Below, one piece after another: positions 6,348 to 7,736 of a DNA stretch of 7,736 nucleotides. Position 1 is the first letter of the stretch; every line of letters starts with the position of its first letter. Source of the stretch: an uncultured Flavobacteriia bacterium (lineage in GTDB: Bacteria; Bacteroidota; Bacteroidia; Flavobacteriales_D; Crocinitomicaceae). The translations under genes and the position numbers were made by a program. The stretch is from assembly GCA_903930085.1 (NCBI GenBank), contig CAIYXD010000557.1, forward strand, positions 1 through 7,736, in the 5' to 3' direction. The notes under the pieces are model-generated. The model had not been told where the DNA came from. It did no database searches and saw only the letters and a list, made by a program, of their open reading frames with translations.

Positions 6348-7736
6348 TCAGCTACCTGGTTCAAGTAGCAGGACAAAGCCGCCACCGGGTGCAAGTTTTA
6401 TCGTTTTTTTGCGTGTTATCTCATGTGTTTTCTCTTCAATTAGATAACTTTCTGGATTTTCTTCGAAATGCGCATCTTCACCATCTAAAAAGTAACGTGA
6501 ATTGTACTGTAAATCCGGGTTCAAGTTTGGAAAGGTAATTTCTAATTCTCTGCCAATTTCATTTGTTATTGCGGCTATAACCCAGGTCAAACTATCTCTT
6601 CTTGCTACAACCACATATTCCCCGATTTTAGCATCTAGTACAACCGTTTCGTCCCAAGTTGTCGGTAGTTTTTTTATGCATTCAAATGCCGGATGGTTTT
6701 TATAATTTTCCGGTAAATCTGCTGCCATTTGCAATGGACTATATAAAATCACGAGTAATGCAAGTTGGTTGGAAAGGGTGCTATGCACTGCAGTTTTTCC
6801 ATTATCCAAGCCGTTCCATTTCTCGCGTTCATTTGCGAAATTTGATAAATCGATATCGAAAATTCCAGCAGTATAGTCGATTGGACCAGCTATTCCTCTT
6901 GTGAATGGTAAAATACATGTATGCGTCGGCGAATTCCCTTCGCTCCATGCATTCCATTCCATACCACGAACACCTTCAGCCGTCATTAGATTTGGATACG
7001 TTCTACTTAGTCCAGAAAGTACAATTGGTTCGTGAACGTCCAGCATTATTTCATATTTTGCAGCGAGTTTCATGACTTTATTGTAATGCTGCACCATTCG
7101 TTGTCCATGGTGGTTTTCTCCAACAGGCGTTACAGGTCCTGCGTAACCCGTTTTAACGATTCGAATTCCGAGTTTGTGGTACATTTTAAATGCTTTTTTC
7201 ACTCGTTTTTCGTACGATTCCGTATCGCCTCCAGTTTCATGGTGACCAATAATTTCCACACCTTTCGATTTTGCATAGGAAACTACTTCTTTTAGGTTAA
7301 AATCTGACGCGTCGCTTGTGAAATCGAATGCATCTTTTTTGCCCCAGTTTTCCCAGCCAGTATTCCAGCCTTCAATCAAAACACCCTTTATGCCATTGTC
7401 AGAAGCAAAATTGATGTATTTCTTTGCGTTTTCAGTTGTTGCGCCATGTTTTTCTCCTTCTTTCCACGTAGAGATACCTAAGTGCATTTCCCACCAAATT
7501 CCTGAATAAAGCATGGGTTGAATCCATGAAACGTCTTTAATCCTGCAGGATTCATTCAAGTTTAAAATTAAATTTGATTCCATTAGATTTCCAGCATTGT
7601 CCCCGAAAATAAAAGCCCGCCAAGGGGAACTAACCGATTTTTTAGCCTTTACCAAAATTCCATCTGCCCATGGAACGAGGTTCACTTTATACGAATTTAC
7701 CTTTGCAGAATCCTGCAAGAGCGTCATGGTCGAATA
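6348..7736 (-). CDS. Glycoside hydrolase family 97 (SusB-like alpha-glucosidase), 5' end outside window
   Basis: The frame is open at the right edge and ends at TGA (6348-6350), giving 462 visible residues. GH97 enzymes release glucose (SusB) or galactose from alpha-linked sugars, usually in the Bacteroidota periplasm. Numbering from Met at 7727, a TIM-barrel core covers about 70-335 and a beta-sandwich C-terminal domain ending in GGGFVLLL follows. Signature segments are LIEGWNTGWE, HHETGGD, VKTGYAGPV, VHEPIVLSG, AEGVRGMEW, and PFTRGIAGPIDYTAGIF. Glu164, Glu233, Glu251 and Glu257 match SusB Glu439, Glu508, Glu526 and Glu532 with a constant offset of 275 (remembered numbering). These are its base/acid and calcium-ligand residues, so an inverting alpha-glucosidase is inferred. 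About 275 residues, comprising the signal peptide and N-terminal domain, should lie beyond the edge. Exact substrate is uncertain. No SusC/D or other carbohydrate genes are visible, and the gene converges on clpC. Confidence 0.93.
   Translation of the reverse strand, partial: YSTMTLLQDSAKVNSYKVNLVPWADGILVKAKKSVSSPWRAFIFGDNAGNLMESNLILNLNESCRIKDVSWIQPMLYSGIWWEMHLGISTWKEGEKHGATTENAKKYINFASDNGIKGVLIEGWNTGWENWGKKDAFDFTSDASDFNLKEVVSYAKSKGVEIIGHHETGGDTESYEKRVKKAFKMYHKLGIRIVKTGYAGPVTPVGENHHGQRMVQHYNKVMKLAAKYEIMLDVHEPIVLSGLSRTYPNLMTAEGVRGMEWNAWSEGNSPTHTCILPFTRGIAGPIDYTAGIFDIDLSNFANEREKWNGLDNGKTAVHSTLSNQLALLVILYSPLQMAADLPENYKNHPAFECIKKLPTTWDETVVLDAKIGEYVVVARRDSLTWVIAAITNEIGRELEITFPNLNPDLQYNSRYFLDGEDAHFEENPESYLIEEKTHEITRKKTIKLAPGGGFVLLLEPGS

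Noticed and set aside
6351..6369. GCTAC-N9-GTAGC hairpin at the 3' end of the glycosidase gene as its own terminator
   Set aside because: The stem is only 5 bp, lies inside the coding sequence, and its T-run begins about 8 bases after the stem. The hairpin at 6238-6272 is far stronger and serves both genes.
1..7736. A mobile element, defence system or other novel multi-gene system
   Set aside because: All long frames are accounted for by two housekeeping genes, one TPR gene and one GH97 gene. There is no transposase, integrase, toxin-antitoxin pair, spacer array or flanking direct repeat.

Overview
The window looks like core chromosome of a member of the Bacteroidota, most likely the Flavobacteriia. 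The reasons are AT-rich DNA, start codons without a Shine-Dalgarno sequence, a promoter box of the Bacteroidota type (TAnnTTTG), a GyrA with flavobacterial signature segments, and a SusB-like GH97 glycosidase. Assignment to a genus is not possible from this sequence.

Layout from left to right. On the minus strand, gyrA (889-3477) is followed after only 33 bp by a gene for an exported tetratricopeptide-repeat protein (855 down to 1), whose C-terminus lies outside the window. A 215-bp divergent intergenic region (3478-3692) separates gyrA from clpC, which runs on the plus strand (3693-6221). This region holds a candidate clpC promoter, several short inverted repeats and a DnaA-box-like site. 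clpC ends at a strong hairpin with A- and T-tracts on its two sides (6238-6272). That hairpin probably terminates transcription in both directions, because the next gene converges on it. The next gene (minus strand, 7736 down to 6348) encodes the C-terminal 60% or so of a GH97 alpha-glucosidase-type enzyme; its N-terminus lies outside the window.

Functionally these are housekeeping genes: DNA supercoiling (GyrA), protein quality control (ClpC, the AAA+ unfoldase for ClpP) and an envelope TPR protein of unknown role. They sit next to a carbohydrate-degrading enzyme that is not visibly part of a polysaccharide utilisation locus here. The genes are intact apart from the two cut by the window edges. 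I see no rRNA, tRNA, CRISPR array, insertion sequence, phage gene or integration site, and no convincing novel multi-gene system. The points most worth a second look are the palindrome-rich gyrA/clpC divergent promoter region, the hairpin in the clpC leader, the gyrA-TPR pairing, and conserved phosphoarginine-pocket residues in ClpC.
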